NCBI RefSeq assembly: GCF_002999335.1
Contig: NW_020312314.1
Coordinates: 215,911 to 279,910 of the forward strand
DNA: 64,000 nt
Reading direction: 5' to 3'
Source: Cyclospora cayetanensis
Taxonomy: Eukaryota; Apicomplexa; Conoidasida; Eucoccidiorida; Eimeriidae
Below, one piece after another: positions 42,440 to 55,155 of this stretch (position 1 is its first letter; the number at the start of each line of letters is the position of its first letter). The position numbers and the translations under genes were made by a program. The notes under the pieces are model-generated. The model was not told where the DNA came from. It worked only from the letters and a program-made list of their open reading frames with translations, and ran no database searches.

Positions 42440-44110
42440 CTTCAAGGCATTAGCTACGCCAACTGAATGACCTCATGGGCCGTCATAGACCGCATGCAAA
42501 AGCGAAACGATTGCTTCTGCGCAGTCTGTGTACAAAGGCGAAGATGCTGCTTTTGCCCTTCATCTCCCTTAATCCAGCAATCCAGTTTATAGTCCAATCA
42601 GTTTACGCCTCTCCAGAAACCTAAAGGCTTTGCAAAGTCATGGGTGGAGGAGTATTTCGCGGCTTTGGCGGCGAACAATCTGGGCATGACAGTGCATACT
42701 CATCTACAGTAGGACGCACCCCGGGCCACCGGAAGGACCGTGAGAGCTGTGCCACTGTGATGTGATTTCCACCAAAGCCTAGAAGAATATGACCATGTGC
42801 TTTGCTCAAAACAGCACTGCAAAGTCAAGTTACAGTAAACAAGTGACAGAATCCCCACTTATTCGATCCACATCAAGTCATTCTGAACGTGACACTGCTT
42901 CACCCTTAAACGATATCGCTTTGTCCTTGATGATCGACTGTTTCTATCTAAATTGCGTGCGCCTTCTACTTTTGGATCGCCCACGCATCTGCTATTATTG
43001 CCAGGAGTGACTGCGCTGCACAATGTAAAATTGCTGGGGCATTATGAAAGCGCGTCAGCGACCAGGTTGGTGCTGCCCGTAGTGTACTTCACTGTAAAGC
43101 CGTACCGCAGAAGGCACTTGAACCAGTAAACAACCTAAATTTCCTATTCCTGACAACTCTTGGTAGGGGGCACCGAAGACTGATGGTCACGACAGTCAGT
43201 GAAATTGCGCCCATACAAATAGTGCCTCGATTATTTCACGTCCTACTACACCACATAAATATCCTCTTCCCATACTGGATAGTGCTGCTCGATGTCGGTG
43301 AAGTGATGAGAACGACAAGCCATATTTTGATACTTTCGAGAGCCCGGAGCTTGTTGAGAGAATATAGGACACACCGCTATGTTATTATCATTGGTCTCCT
43401 AAAGGAATGACTCATAATCGGGCAGTGCGAGTACCGGGGGAGTCGCAAGACGGCCGGTGATACTATCCCCGAAACTAGCTCTCCCCATGCCGAATTGCCT
43501 CTCCTTACGTGCACCAGTCAAATAAGCGACGATCCAAGCAATTCCAGACATAAAATTTTGGTAACAAGATTGACACTCGTGGAACTTCGCAGCGTTCTTG
43601 CCGGTGCACAACGGAAACGACTAAACCTTTAATTGCCTTAATTTTTTGCCGAAGCAGGCACAATTTCTGCAGACAACATATGAAAACCCACAATCATTAC
43701 TGCTGTTTATGAAGCAGTTGTGTGACTTCATGTACTTGTACCGTAACAGCAAAGCACTTGCTGTAAGTGCTTTACGTGCTTTTGAACGCTTGGTATGAAA
43801 AGTCTGAGTTGTCCATCCGGACAGCCAACCATAGCTCCCTAGGGACTCATATTAGAATCCCTACTAACTTGGTGTTGCAGCTCAGCTCGTGCATAAGCAA
43901 GTTTAAGCTGCATACATGTACACTCTAGCTCGCTCAGATGAGTGCGGAAAGCCGTTTTGTGCCCGTGAGCAGGGTGAATGGCGGTTTTCAAGGTGGCGTG
44001 CATGAAGTCAAGTATACGGTAGGCTGCTGATCCGTATAGCTCGTAAAGTAAGTCGCCAAGATGTGCCACTTGGAGCCTCTGCTTCACAGTAGTCTTCCTT
44101 AAGGGCATTA
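42440..44110 (-). mobile_element. Decayed Ty3/gypsy chromovirus, copy C
   Basis: Minus-strand remnants come in pol order. The reverse transcriptase palm is at 44100-43860 (LDFMHATLKTAIHPAHGHKT then AFRTHL). The thumb and RNase H start are at 43611-43399 (YQNFMSGIAWIVAYLTGARK, then RLATPPVLALPDY). RNase H is near 43320-43150 (HHFTDIEQHYPVWEEDIY, then YGRNFT). The integrase zinc-binding domain is at 42800-42640 (HITVAQLSRSFRWPGVRPTV, then SCPDC). An integrase core piece is near 42590-42470 (WIAGLREMKGKSSIFAFVHR). Frameshifts and stops separate the pieces. The integrase zinc-binding segment is the best-preserved piece of the four copies. Confidence 0.85.
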
Positions 44111-44299
44111 GGCTAACGCACTTGCGCCACCGCCTGGCTTCCCCGACAGCAACTCTAGGTTCTGCCCAAAAGGGGTCTGCCGTTCCTGTACTTTGCACTT
44201 TTAAGCGAACCCACCACACTTCGCCCAGCCTCCCATTAATTCTGTGAGACCTTTTGATACCGCAGAACATAGCTTAGGACAAACCTGTAAATAAGCTTA

Positions 44300-47200
44300 A
44301 TGCGATGCGCTGAATGACCAGCAGGCCATCTGCCCAGTATGTGCTTGTCAAGTTTTAAAGCATCCGCAATCTCCTCCTTAATATTTGTCTAACGCCTCTG
44401 TTTCTTAGCTAAAGGCTCAGTTGGCTTCCTGATGCGGCGTAGCGTAGCCACCAAGATAGAATGCATTTTTAGAGCCGTCTTCTCGTGCTGACCTGGCTAA
44501 TCGCCGTCGTGAAGACTCTGCTTCACCTCCTGAAGACACCGAACTTTCCCCTCTCAATACCAATAAAATGGCCGCTATCGAGGAAAAGGAAAGTTTTTTG
44601 TTCCTAGCGCTTTTGCTGGACAGTCATTGACACAGCCCGCAGGTGTGGCTATATGCGCCTCCCATTGGGTCACCCACCGCACACTTGTGTTTACTTCATG
44701 GTTTTATGGTCCAATATAGAGGTGAAAGACCTTGATAAGGATCCACTCCTGATTTTGAAAGTTATTTTGTTGCCATGGCCTTGCTGATCCTTGCGTTGTG
44801 CCGCCCGTCACCAAACTGGAGTCTTCGAGACTGCGCTGACTAGTGAATAGGCGAATTGCACTGTTGCGGCATCGCCTTCGAAAAATGATCCAGTTTACAT
44901 CCGGTACCACGTACCGCTAGCACTTCTTCACCATTACTCTGGAACTCGTAGCCGTGCGTGTGGTTATGCCCTTTTGTTAAGTCTCAACCTGTGGCCCTAA
45001 CCTCGGTAATCTTCACTGTGCTGCAGCCCGCGTCAAGGGCTTTTGGGTTTTCTAATGCCCCCACTGCACCCGTTTCGTAAGCTGCTCTCGCTTGACCCAG
45101 TCCCTGCGTTCTCAAGTTTGTTGGCCGTCGCACTTTCAAGGTATATGATGTATTATTTCACGATAGAAGCATGTGTATTGTTGGGGACTATATAGGGCTG
45201 CCTAAGGGTGCTGGTTTTCATAGGTTTTCTTTTCTCACTCAATCTTGACTGTAAGCTAGAGCTGGTTGACGCCGCCCCGACACACATAGGTGCTAAATTC
45301 AAACTTGGCTCCTCCTTCTGAGCAAAGTATTTTAGGCGTCGGGTCTATTGGCTTCCTAAACTCAAGTGGTCCATCATCTGTAGAAATCCCACCCTCTGGC
45401 CGGCTACTCAGTGAGTCGCTGCCTATCCCGGGACCACCTGACATGACATGGATAGACCCCCAAAAAAATGTTAATGGCAAGGCGCCTCTAAGTCTCCCTT
45501 GTAAATCTGTAAACGAATGATTTATATTTCTCTCACTAAAGCGATATTTAAAGATTTTTCCGCTTCAGCTTTCTCAATTTTTTCAATGGCTGCTGCTGAA
45601 GTTTCGTTAGTCCGATAAGGCGGAGCATGTATGAAGGGGTTACCTGTATCATTCCCCGTAGGCAGACGACTTTCTTTGCCTGAATAGAGCCGCTACTGAA
45701 TCGCATCTCCCTTTATCTGCCGCAAGGAGCACACGTGCGTCTTCATCTGAGGATACAAGACCAGGTACACCTTCAATCGGCTGACGAAATCTCTGAGTAC
45801 ATGCACATCCTAACGGCCGTCATATTTTTCTGGCGAACGTTTCCTCATCTATGCATCCATTAGTATTTTATTGATTGACAGGCCACTCTTTTCACCAGGT
45901 GTGGTACTACTGTGTTCACACTAGCTTGCAAGACGGTCTCCGCGCCACTAATAGGCATTTCGTCTCCTTCAACTTCATTTGCCAAAGGCCTTTTGGTAGC
46001 CCCTGCCCTGCTGTAAGAGAATGCCAAAATGTTGAATTACGTATTGACTTTATCCAAACCAGGCATATCTGGTACAAAGATATGCATTCCACTGCACCCA
46101 CACCCAGTGGATGAGCGAAAATTAGCTGCGTCGAAGCAGGCGTCGCTACTTATTGCACCGTTTATCTAAGATTTTTGTAGAGAAACACGCCTTATTTTAG
46201 GCTCAACTAAAACTTACTAGTTCATTGAGCGTTTCACTCAAAGAACTCCCGCATTTTCCTTCCGCGTCCCCCAGAGTTTTCGACATGAGGGAAGAGAAGC
46301 AGCTAGGGTGCGCGTAACTGCACGCTCCAAGCGCTACGAGTGTTTACATCTAGTTGCCCATAGCGTCTAGTACACAAATACACAAAGTGATTTCGCCTTG
46401 TAGCGAGCTCACAGTATTCTGCAATGAATAGAATACACGGGCTGACAAGCCAGCTAGCAACTTTTTCTAGCTCTTAGCTAGATAGAAATAGTGTAGCGGG
46501 AGAAGTTTAAGCGTAAGTTAGCCCGCTACTTCCGCAACGATCATAGTACAACTATTAATAAATGAATCCACTTCACAACATATATCACAAATGAAACCCC
46601 TCGCCAATCAGTCGTTGGTATCCCAAATATTCATTACACATAGGCCACTTTGTCGGCAAGCGTGCGGACGTTGCTCAATCCGCTGCAGCATCCAGGGAAG
46701 TGCTCGGTGGGAATCACAATGCTGGAAGGAACGTAGGCGAAAAAAAGTTGATCACCTGCAGGTTGATGCTCTTAACAGGTGAACAAAGCAGCGCTTTCAA
46801 GGACCAGCATTAAAATGTAAATAGAGTGTTTCCTGAAGAAACCATAAGTCGACGGATACCAGGCACTTGGCACCAACTGTCGTGGCCAGTCACGGGCCAA
46901 CCCACCGATGGTCCCACGCTTATGTGTCCTTCTAATGCTAAAATTTTTAGCGCAGTGATAGGCTTTTGAATAATCTTGCAACCGAATGTCCCCACAATGG
47001 TTATTTCGGCACCCCTGTGCTCAAGACAACAGCTTGACACTAGTGGATGCCCTTGCAGGCACGCATGCCACTGGTGTATGCCACTGAAGCTGTGGCAATA
47101 ATGAAACATTTTGAAAGTATTATTATGCAACGTCCAAAACTAAGGATATCGACAAACAATGAAGCATTTCCATACTGCTGCTGCGGTAAGGCATCCACAG

Positions 47201-47872
47201 ATGGGGCTACAGTAGTCTTGGTTTCCTACAAAGATCTCAGTCACATCTTTCCCGTTTTTCGCTCTAATGCGTTTATTGCTTTTCTTGCTATATTTACCCC
47301 CACCTTGTCATCTGCCGTGCTTCTTTCTGTGAAGTGCGTGTTCCAGCGATGCTAAGCGTGGGCTATCAACGTGTAACGCATTTGGGGCTTCGCGTTTGCT
47401 GGCGATCTTGCATCGAGGCAAGCATATGGCCTGTATCTCAAGAGGATTGTTTCCTGCTTGACCAATCTGCTGGAGTCCTGACACCAGCAAATCGACCGAA
47501 ACAAGCCGCGGCACACGCCCCCATGGTTTGCGGAGTCTTTCTTCAAGTAGACAGAACAAAGTCTGAAAAGGATAACATTCCCGGTGTATTTTCGCGTACA
47601 ATGCCGTATGCATGATGCACTATCTATGTCCCTTAATATAGGGTTTAAGCATGGAATTCATATGGTGCACCGGGACATATCGAGAGCTTAGCCTGATTCA
47701 AAAAATGTTAGTTAAACGCAATTTGTCTGCATATTTGAAACAGACAATGAGTGTAGCAGCTTCATAGCCGAAGAAGAAGCTTTTTCTATGATCGTGAGGA
47801 TACAAGGAACCTAGACCCCACACCCTTGCTCGTTTCTTTTCCCAGTACAACCCTTTTTGCTTATTCTAGATT
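44300..47872. other. Repeat-derived and noncoding region
   Basis: No gene is supported. It contains a half-copy of the foldback repeat (46101-46330), and its right end holds the 5' region of the second GT31 gene. The splice acceptor TTATTCTAG just before 47871 suggests a 5' UTR intron for that gene. Confidence 0.5.
46101..46330. repeat. Degenerate half-copy of the 27 kb foldback repeat
   Basis: This is similar by eye to arm 2 of the inverted repeat at 27361-27599. Shared blocks are CAGTGGATGAGCG at the start, TTTTTGTAGAGAAACACGCC (TTTCTGTAGAAAATCACGCC in the other copy), and ACATGAGGGAAGAGAAGCAG near the end. The partner arm is absent, so this is a truncated family member. Confidence 0.72.
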
Positions 47873-49466
47873 ATGCAGCAGGATGAACTCCAGGGACTGC
47901 CCCCGTTCGGCAGTGAGAAGACATATAATGCCAGCGTGGGGTTTGATAAGGAAACCGACACCGGTAGCTCCTCTCAATCCGAGGTTTGTATCGGCGTCAC
48001 AGGTTCTACTCAGCAGTGTACAACTATGCAGAAGGTATGCAACCAAGCCCCTTTCGTGCGATTTGTTTCATCCCAGTTCACATAGGTGAACGGGACAGTA
48101 CCGAGCTCTTTGAATTTTGCGGGCTATGCAAAAATGAAGGAAGCGGATCGCATTTCTGTTTCTTCGTTCGTGTCGCAATTATGTAATCGCACTCCCTTGA
48201 AACGTGCATTTGCTTGCTTACATCTCATGAACTGCCTTTTCTGGTCCGCTAACACCTTTAGCCCATCAATTTTTCAGCATTATTAACTAGCTTTATTTGT
48301 GGGCCTTATCTTGATGCCACGGCAATAACAGAATTTTTCATGCGGGGACTAAACGCACCTCGACCATTTTGAGTGGTTACACCTTTGTACCATTTGCAGG
48401 CTCTACGGCATCTAGTGTAATCATCCGGATTCTCGGTGCATGGTTTGCTCATTGTATATATTCTCAGGATCTGCATACTTTCAAGCCTTCTCCCCAACTC
48501 AGAATCAATCGTACCTGGCGGAGCATTCTTAGGAATTGCTTTTTCTCCCTCGTCTTTACCTGTACTTTGATTGTGTTGGTATTGGTGTTACAAGCATACA
48601 AGTGGGACTGGCATGGGGAAGCACAAGCCCCTCTTCTGTCCCTGCCCGTACAGACAAGTTGGCGTTTACTGGTTCGCCCTACTGTGACCTGTGCACGCGA
48701 ACCCCCGTTTGCTGCATTGGTGATCCTGAGTAGTGCACGGGACTTCTCAAGGAGAAAGCTGGTGAGGGAAACCTGGGGAGGGGAGTCTCAGGTTCATTCC
48801 CGGCATGTGCGCCTCTTTTTCATCCTAGGGGCTGCGCACTCCCGCAAAGCCCAGGCGGCGGTAGAGGCGGAGGCAAGACAGTACGGAGACATACTACAGC
48901 ACTCAGCCCCAGACAAGTACAACAATCTAGCGGCAAAAACAGCCACAGCTATTCAGTGGCTAGCTACTTCATGCCCTCAGGCCAAGTTCATGATTAAGTC
49001 AGACCTAGACACTCTCGTTAATTTGGATCTCATGATTGCTTATCTAAAGCAAATGGAAGGAAAGGGGGACCTGGCCCTTGGAGTGCGGATTGGCGGGATG
49101 CCTCTAGTGGAGCATCGGAGCAGTAGAAACTACCAAGACCCCCTTGTGTACCCCCGTAGTACGTTTCCTCCCTACCTATCCGGTGCCTGCTATGTCTTGT
49201 CCGGCAGTTTGGTGCAGAAGCTTCAGAACGTCCTACGGGAAGTCCCTGTGGTGCGGAATGAGGACACTTTTATTGGCATGTGCCTTGAGAAGTTGGGGAT
49301 ACAGCCCAGCAACATAGGGTCACAGGCCCCCATTGAACCCTGGTTTGATGCCTCCAGGGGCCCCTGTGCCGCATTTCGCCTTGCAGCTGTCCATCCATTA
49401 AGACCGGACCTTATGCACGCCATGTGGACGTGGTGGAAGAAAGAGGGAGCCAAGTTTTGTCGCTAA
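47873..49466 (+). CDS. GT31 (beta-1,3-galactosyltransferase-like) enzyme, copy 2
   Basis: Two exons: 47873-48034 and 48468-49466. The intron is phase 0 with a GTATGC donor and a TTCTCAG acceptor, giving 386 residues. The large ORF has no ATG before its membrane anchor, which is why the upstream exon is needed. The layout matches the paralogue at 24728: a cytosolic N-terminus of about 70 residues, an anchor (FFSLVFTCTLIVLVLVL), then the lumenal GT31 domain. That domain has LVRETWGG, FFILGA, the DxD motif in KSDLDT, FPPYLSGACYVLSG and RNEDTFIG. It is predicted to transfer a sugar in beta-1,3 linkage in the Golgi; substrates are unknown. The RETWG box is closer to the family consensus than in copy 1. 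Phase and intron position are the same in both genes, which indicates duplication followed by inversion or rearrangement. Confidence 0.9.
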
Positions 49467-51875
49467 GAAATACATATGCATACTGCCCTCAGAGAAACAT
49501 GGTTGGCTACACTGGCTACAATAATTCCAGGTCGAGAAGGTCGCTCTACGATCAACGAGCTAGTGCAGTTTCGCTACCCCCTTTTATCACACTCTCACCC
49601 CCCCGTGACCCCTTGCCTAGTGGACGTCGCCGCAAAGAGGCCGCCCAAAGGCAAGAACTCCCAGGTGAATAGAAGTTCAATTTATCATGAGAGAAGGTCT
49701 TTTTAGCAGTGGGACACCGTGCCGCGCCTTTCGCAAATCATGCCTTCATTTGCACGGCACTTTTAGTGTGCTCAGCACATTCATTCGTGCCGGAAGCTTT
49801 TTTTGCAGTCTAGTGTGCGCGTACTTGTGATTTCCAATCGATATTTAAAGCAGCTCATACGGGGGGGCGTGTGTATCAATAGCAACAGCAGACATTGGAG
49901 AAAGCATTACGAATCTTTCTCTCCGTTTTCATTTTCTAATACAGACGAAAGGCCGCAAGGGTTGGTGCTTGTTTTATTTTGGCACCCGACCGAAGCGGGT
50001 AGAATCTTAAGTGGGCATAATATCTGTTTATTGCCCAGAACAAAAATCCATGTTCAAGCTGCGAACTTTATGTGAACCGTGAAGTCAATATTTTAGTACC
50101 TTTAGGGGGACAGTATGGGACTTTGAATTCCACTTACTTTTCCTCGGATTTTTCTTCGCTTTTTCCTTCGTTGTGCCTTCATCAGATCACTAAAAGTACT
50201 TAGTGTCTATACAAGTGAAAGTTATCGCCCTTGGGGAAACGCATTTCAGGCTGCTCCATATTCAATTTCGCAACTGATGTCACATGCACAAAAATAGCCT
50301 GAGGGCCTTACATCGCATGATTTCTGAGGACTGAAGCCAGTTTTCTTCTATTCACTGTTTGCTGAGATACTAGGAGTGCGTACAAGCTGCATCTGCGGAG
50401 TGGAGACGATTCTGGGTGAGGCACTGAGGTGGGACCGGTTGACGACTGTCCCCTCTTCTATTCCGTAATGTATACTATACTGGAAAGCCAAGGATCGCGG
50501 AGTACCATTCCAAAATCAGAAAGAACATTGCATTAAGACCCGGTTGCTCTTTTTGGCATCTTGTTACCCCTTCCATGGTTCCCGAATCGTAGCTACTTTT
50601 CCCCTACAAAGCTTATTTTGTCAACCTTTAATTGGCATGCCTATGTAACATGTGCCGACAGGCGTAGCCTTACTCCTAAGCCTCCGGGTGTAAGTGCACT
50701 TCGCAGGCACTGAAGCACTATTTTTCATTATGTAACATTCTCACCTTTGTTTGCCTCCCCGTATAACTATGAAGTGAATCGTCTATGTCGGCTATGTTTC
50801 GTGTAGGACACGGTAAAGCAGCAAATGAATCCTGAATCAAAGCGGACAATTTGCGTCCTGTTTCCAATCACAACACCAGAAAAACTAGGACTTCACTTCA
50901 CGGATCACACATTTGGCGCCGTATGGCCTAAATCCTAATACCTGGATCATTGCCACAAACCCTAGGCCCTAGCCGTTGCGTCAACTAGTGCTTTGTATCC
51001 AAAACAGGCACACTTCACACCCTTCCGCTTCTTTTGCATGCTAAGCCTGAATAAAAGGTGTCATAGGTAATTTATTGTGGCATTACGTACAATAATTTGC
51101 GGCTGTTCTCCCATACATCTCGCAGTCCGCCAAGGGACAGCCGACACCGATCGCCTCATTCGATTCAGCTAGCGTGGTGCAACGCCAAGCCGTTGGGTTT
51201 GTTGCGTTTCTGTTGAGAAAAGAGGATATTTACCCATTATTCTGCTAGTTTCAATGCGTTTGAGGTGTTATTTTCTTCACTTTGACTCATTCCTCGCTAA
51301 AAAGCCTTCTGGTACTCTTCTTTTCTTCTTACCCACGCTGCGGCCACTTGCCGGAGGACCACTGCCGCAGTAACAGCAGTAACAACGACAAAAACTCTAC
51401 CATTTGTGTTTCCCTTTCTTCCTTTTCCCTCTGTTATGTATTCCTATGGTTTAAAAGTGCCTTTTTTACTTTTTGTATCCAATACCAAGAGTCAGGAACA
51501 CCCCAATCGACAGCAGTCAACGGCGGAGCCGATTGACAGTGTCGTCTACGACGACGGCAGACCAGTCAACTCAATAGGCAATCTTCTTCCCAAACAAACG
51601 GAGGTAATTTTTGCTCCAATTTCATTCGTAAGTTTTCCCTCAGTCGGTGCATTTTGAAGATCTGGAACCGGCACAACGGGATTGAACTGTTTCCTGCTAT
51701 CGTCCTTGATCCCAATAGCATAGCACTCAGCCTCCAAAAGCAGAAACTAGCTGGCCAGTACGGCTCATATATCTTCTCACATTCCCACCTTCTTTGAATC
51801 TAGCCATGTATCAGGAATCCGCACTGCTCTCGGTTTTCTCACCCGTTTGACTGCTCCCTGGTCTGCAGACTCAAG
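49467..51875. other. 2.4 kb noncoding region with one candidate exon
   Basis: The stretch is AT-rich and has no full gene. At 51506-51603 an open segment (SIGNLLPKQTE at its end) is flanked by an acceptor-like GTCAG and a GTAATT donor. It might be a 5' exon of the gene starting at 51876, but it has no ATG, and the join would need the weak acceptor right before that ATG. Confidence 0.45.
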
Positions 51876-54800
51876 ATGAACCAGCAGAGCAGTGATATGA
51901 GGGCCGCTGGCTCTTCCTCACCCTCGGCCCATTCAGCCGATAGCTCACCCTCCCAAATTTCACCCAGAAATACAGGCCAAGGATCGGTCCCGCAAGTAAC
52001 TTACCCTCTGGACACCGCACGGAGTATCCCAGAATCTCGTCCAGCCCGTCTTATATTGCCACCCCACGACTTCGCATCAGCAGAAAATGCATCTGGTATG
52101 GCATCGCAGCACTCTCCTCAAGCAGACTTCATGCACTATTACAGCGCACAACGCCATCAGCAGCACTACCAGGGAGTTCCGCTGTACGATAGTTCGGATA
52201 ATACACTCCCCATAAAGAAGAAAGCCCTATTTTCTGCACCCTCTAGCAGCGGGGCTAGCAATACTCACGAAACCGGCCTAGGCATTCCCTACTCCTCCGG
52301 AGCCTGGCGTGGTACAAAGCCTGTCACCACGACCCCCACCAAGATATCCCTACCCCAAAATGCGTACCCCCTTCCTCAGCCTTTGCTAGAGAACAAGCTT
52401 CCCAGGGAACAACTATTCCTCGAGTCTTACAATCAAACAGACCACGCCGGTGCGGTGGCTACGTGCCGTCTAGAGCGAGTGCCGTTACCGATGCTGGAGA
52501 AAGTCCCTGGAGGCCCTACTCCTTGCCGCATGCGCGTGGACGGGCCCTTGGTGCGGGTTCGCCTGCCCCATCTACCGGAAGTAGATGGTGACATAAAACG
52601 CTTCTGTCAGAGAGTAATGATGGCAATCAGCGGGGCAGCCGATGACTGCCGCCGGCTTGTCAGTCCCTGCACAGAGCTGAGGCTCCCTAAGCTTAACTGC
52701 TACGCCCCACAGCCCACAGCCATCCAAGAGTGCAAGGAATGCGGATACAAGGGACACTACTGCCCAGAGTGCGGATCAGGACAAAAAGCTGGGGATATCC
52801 CTCTTGTTGGCGCGGCATACGCAAGGATCCAGCCATCTAGGGGCATCTTGGGTAAGTTGATGCGAGAAATTCCAGGCTAGTGACGAAGGTTTTCAGGTTT
52901 AAATGCAACCACTTCATATCACACCAAATTTTTGTTCGAATAACTTTTTTTCAAAGCTGATTAAGCTGCTGCTTCTCTCTTGTTTCCTCTTTCTCCTCTG
53001 GGTTTCCTTGATGCAGCGCACTCTGGCCGTATGTGTGCCGCCGGGACGCAAATGTGTTGTAGCCCCTATCGTTGCTCAATTTTACAATCCCCAAGCCATG
53101 CATCTGTGCTATGTGCGGTTTACTAGTACCCCAAGAAGGCTACCTCGAGCGTTGCATGCGTTGGCACTGGTCGCTGTTTGAAGAAGTGGGTAGCGCAATA
53201 GACCAAGAAATCCTGTGCGACCGGACGGGAGGCCTCTTCAGGGAGTTCGGGGAGTTCGTTGACAATTTGGTAGCGGAGGGAATACATGCAGTCAGTTTCG
53301 GCTTTGCGGGACTATTTAGCGCTATACCTGGAAGAAGCCGCACTATTGTTGAAGGCTACCCAATGTATGAACCCGAACCGAAGTTCATTCGCAAGGAAAG
53401 ACCCACTAGCGCAACAGGTTAGGCAATAGGAGTGGGCGCACAAGCATATCGCTGGCTGTGCCCTTCTCCTTTTTACCCCTCACTTTTCCGTTTACTGAAC
53501 ATCGCTCCATTTGTGCCTGTACTGCTCCTATCTGTATGTGCCTTATCTCGAAGAAGCTGTTCTCGTCAGTGGAACCCCCTCAGCCGTCCTGCTTGTCAAT
53601 ATCTGAATTTTCCGCATCCTCTGTGTTCGGCTTTGTTTGTTCGGTTACATTTAAGCAAAAGAATAGACAGACGCGTTGTTTCGCGTTTTGGTCATGGCAC
53701 AAAGCGAGAATGTCTCCTTGTGTTTTTAAAGGTTTTTCTGTCTGCCGGTGCCTTTTTACTCTCCAGGTAGCGCTTGCGTAGACCATGTGAACGCCTTTCT
53801 GGATGCCTGCCTCACCAATCCCTCAAGCTTCCCACTGGAACTCCAGCCTCCCCCAGTTCCGGATACCCAAAAAACTGGCAACTGGCTCATTGACTCTGCC
53901 AATGCTGCACTTGACTACTGCCTCCAAGATGTAAGCCCTTAACAGAATGAACATGGAGAATAAAAAAGGGCACTTTAAATCTCAGATTCCGTTTTGGAGT
54001 GGAGGGGGAGGGGGGCGGAGGTATCGACTCTTCAAAATTTTGCATTCCACAGTCACTGAACGGAGATCGTTATGTTGTCATAGCATGTCATTTGTGCTCG
54101 ACTTGTTTTTACGTTTGAGCCTAAAGACCATTAGACCAACATTACGTGGAACGAGAAGCAAACATCCCTGCATTCCTAACGCATCTCTCTGTACTGTCTT
54201 CCTCAGCGCACACCGCCGCCCCTGCCGCCTCTTAAGAAAAAGATATGTCCAATTGAAATGCTTATTCCTCCATGCTGTCGCGAACGACCTTCTGTCCCCC
54301 CGCCTTCTCCAAAACAGCGTAGGTTTTATCGTAATGACAGAAATGTGGGGAACGGGGACGGCGCATCCTTACAGATACAAGGGGTGTTTACCCAGCTTCT
54401 GTGTGGCAGAAAGGGACGATATTCATTTGTGAGTATTACATTAATAATTGCCTGAGGCTTTGTTTTGTCGGTCCGGTTTTCTGATGCAGCGATGTGCCCT
54501 CTTTTCGAGCACTGCATGGGCAAAGGCCGCAACTGCCCGCATTGTCATCAGGCGATCCGTCCATCAGGGGGCAAATGTCTGTTGTCTATTTCCATTCCAC
54601 TTCCATTCCCTACTCCCTTTATTTTTGCTTAACGCTGCCACACACAACCGAACACCGCAAACCCCAAGAGTGCTTTGCTTCCTTTTGCAATGCATGGCCC
54701 CCTGAGAAGTGTGCCCTCCAGTGAGCAAAAGCTGATTCCCTGGTATAGTGATGTTGTTGCTGTTGCAGGTCCTAAGGAAGATGTAGGAGGATGCCAGATA

Positions 54801-55155
54801 CAGCTTTGTCCGATGCAAGAACCTGAAATTGCCGTATTTCCCACCGGTCCAGCTCTGGTTTACCCATACACAGAGGACGGTAAGCTGGACCATACATTAA
54901 ACTGGGATGCCTATGCTGTTAAAGTTGAAATGTGGACTGCTTAGGTCGAATTTCATTTTTCGTCGGCAGTAACATGAAAAATGCTGGAGCTGAAGGGTGG
55001 AGCAGTCACAGACTTAGTGCCGTATAGGTTGTTTGTGGTCTGCAGCGTTTGACGTGAGGGACAAATCTGGCTTGGTTGAAGTGCTGGACGACAGTGCGGA
55101 TGGAACACCCTGCAGACACATAACCGTCCTGTCCGAGCCAGTCAAAAATTACTAA
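51876..55155 (+). CDS. Cysteine-motif (CxxC) protein, unknown function (7 exons)
   Basis: Proposed exons are 51876-52851, 53127-53417, 53767-53930, 54207-54318, 54490-54576, 54769-54879 and 55046-55155. All are phase-consistent, giving 616 residues. The N-terminal 200 residues are rich in Ser, Pro and Gln and look disordered. A zinc-ribbon-like pair follows (ECKECGYKGHYCPECGSGQK, residues about 290-309). A second cysteine cluster lies about residue 510 (MCPLFEHCMGKGRNCPHC). The last exons encode an acidic beta-rich tail. I do not recognise the family. Exon 2 could instead begin at 53063, adding a CICAMCG pair, but then its phase conflicts with the strong GTAAGT donor of exon 1. The donors of exons 5 (GTCTGT) and 2 (GTTAGG) are weak. 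No signal peptide is seen. Confidence 0.65.

Noticed and set aside
48369..48467. N-terminal extension of the second GT31 ORF
   Set aside because: It has no ATG, and a phase-matched acceptor at 48467 joins an upstream ATG exon, as in the paralogue.
53017..53181. Alternative frame starting at the acceptor at 53016
   Set aside because: It splices in phase to exon 1 but hits a stop quickly and does not continue into the frame used by later exons.
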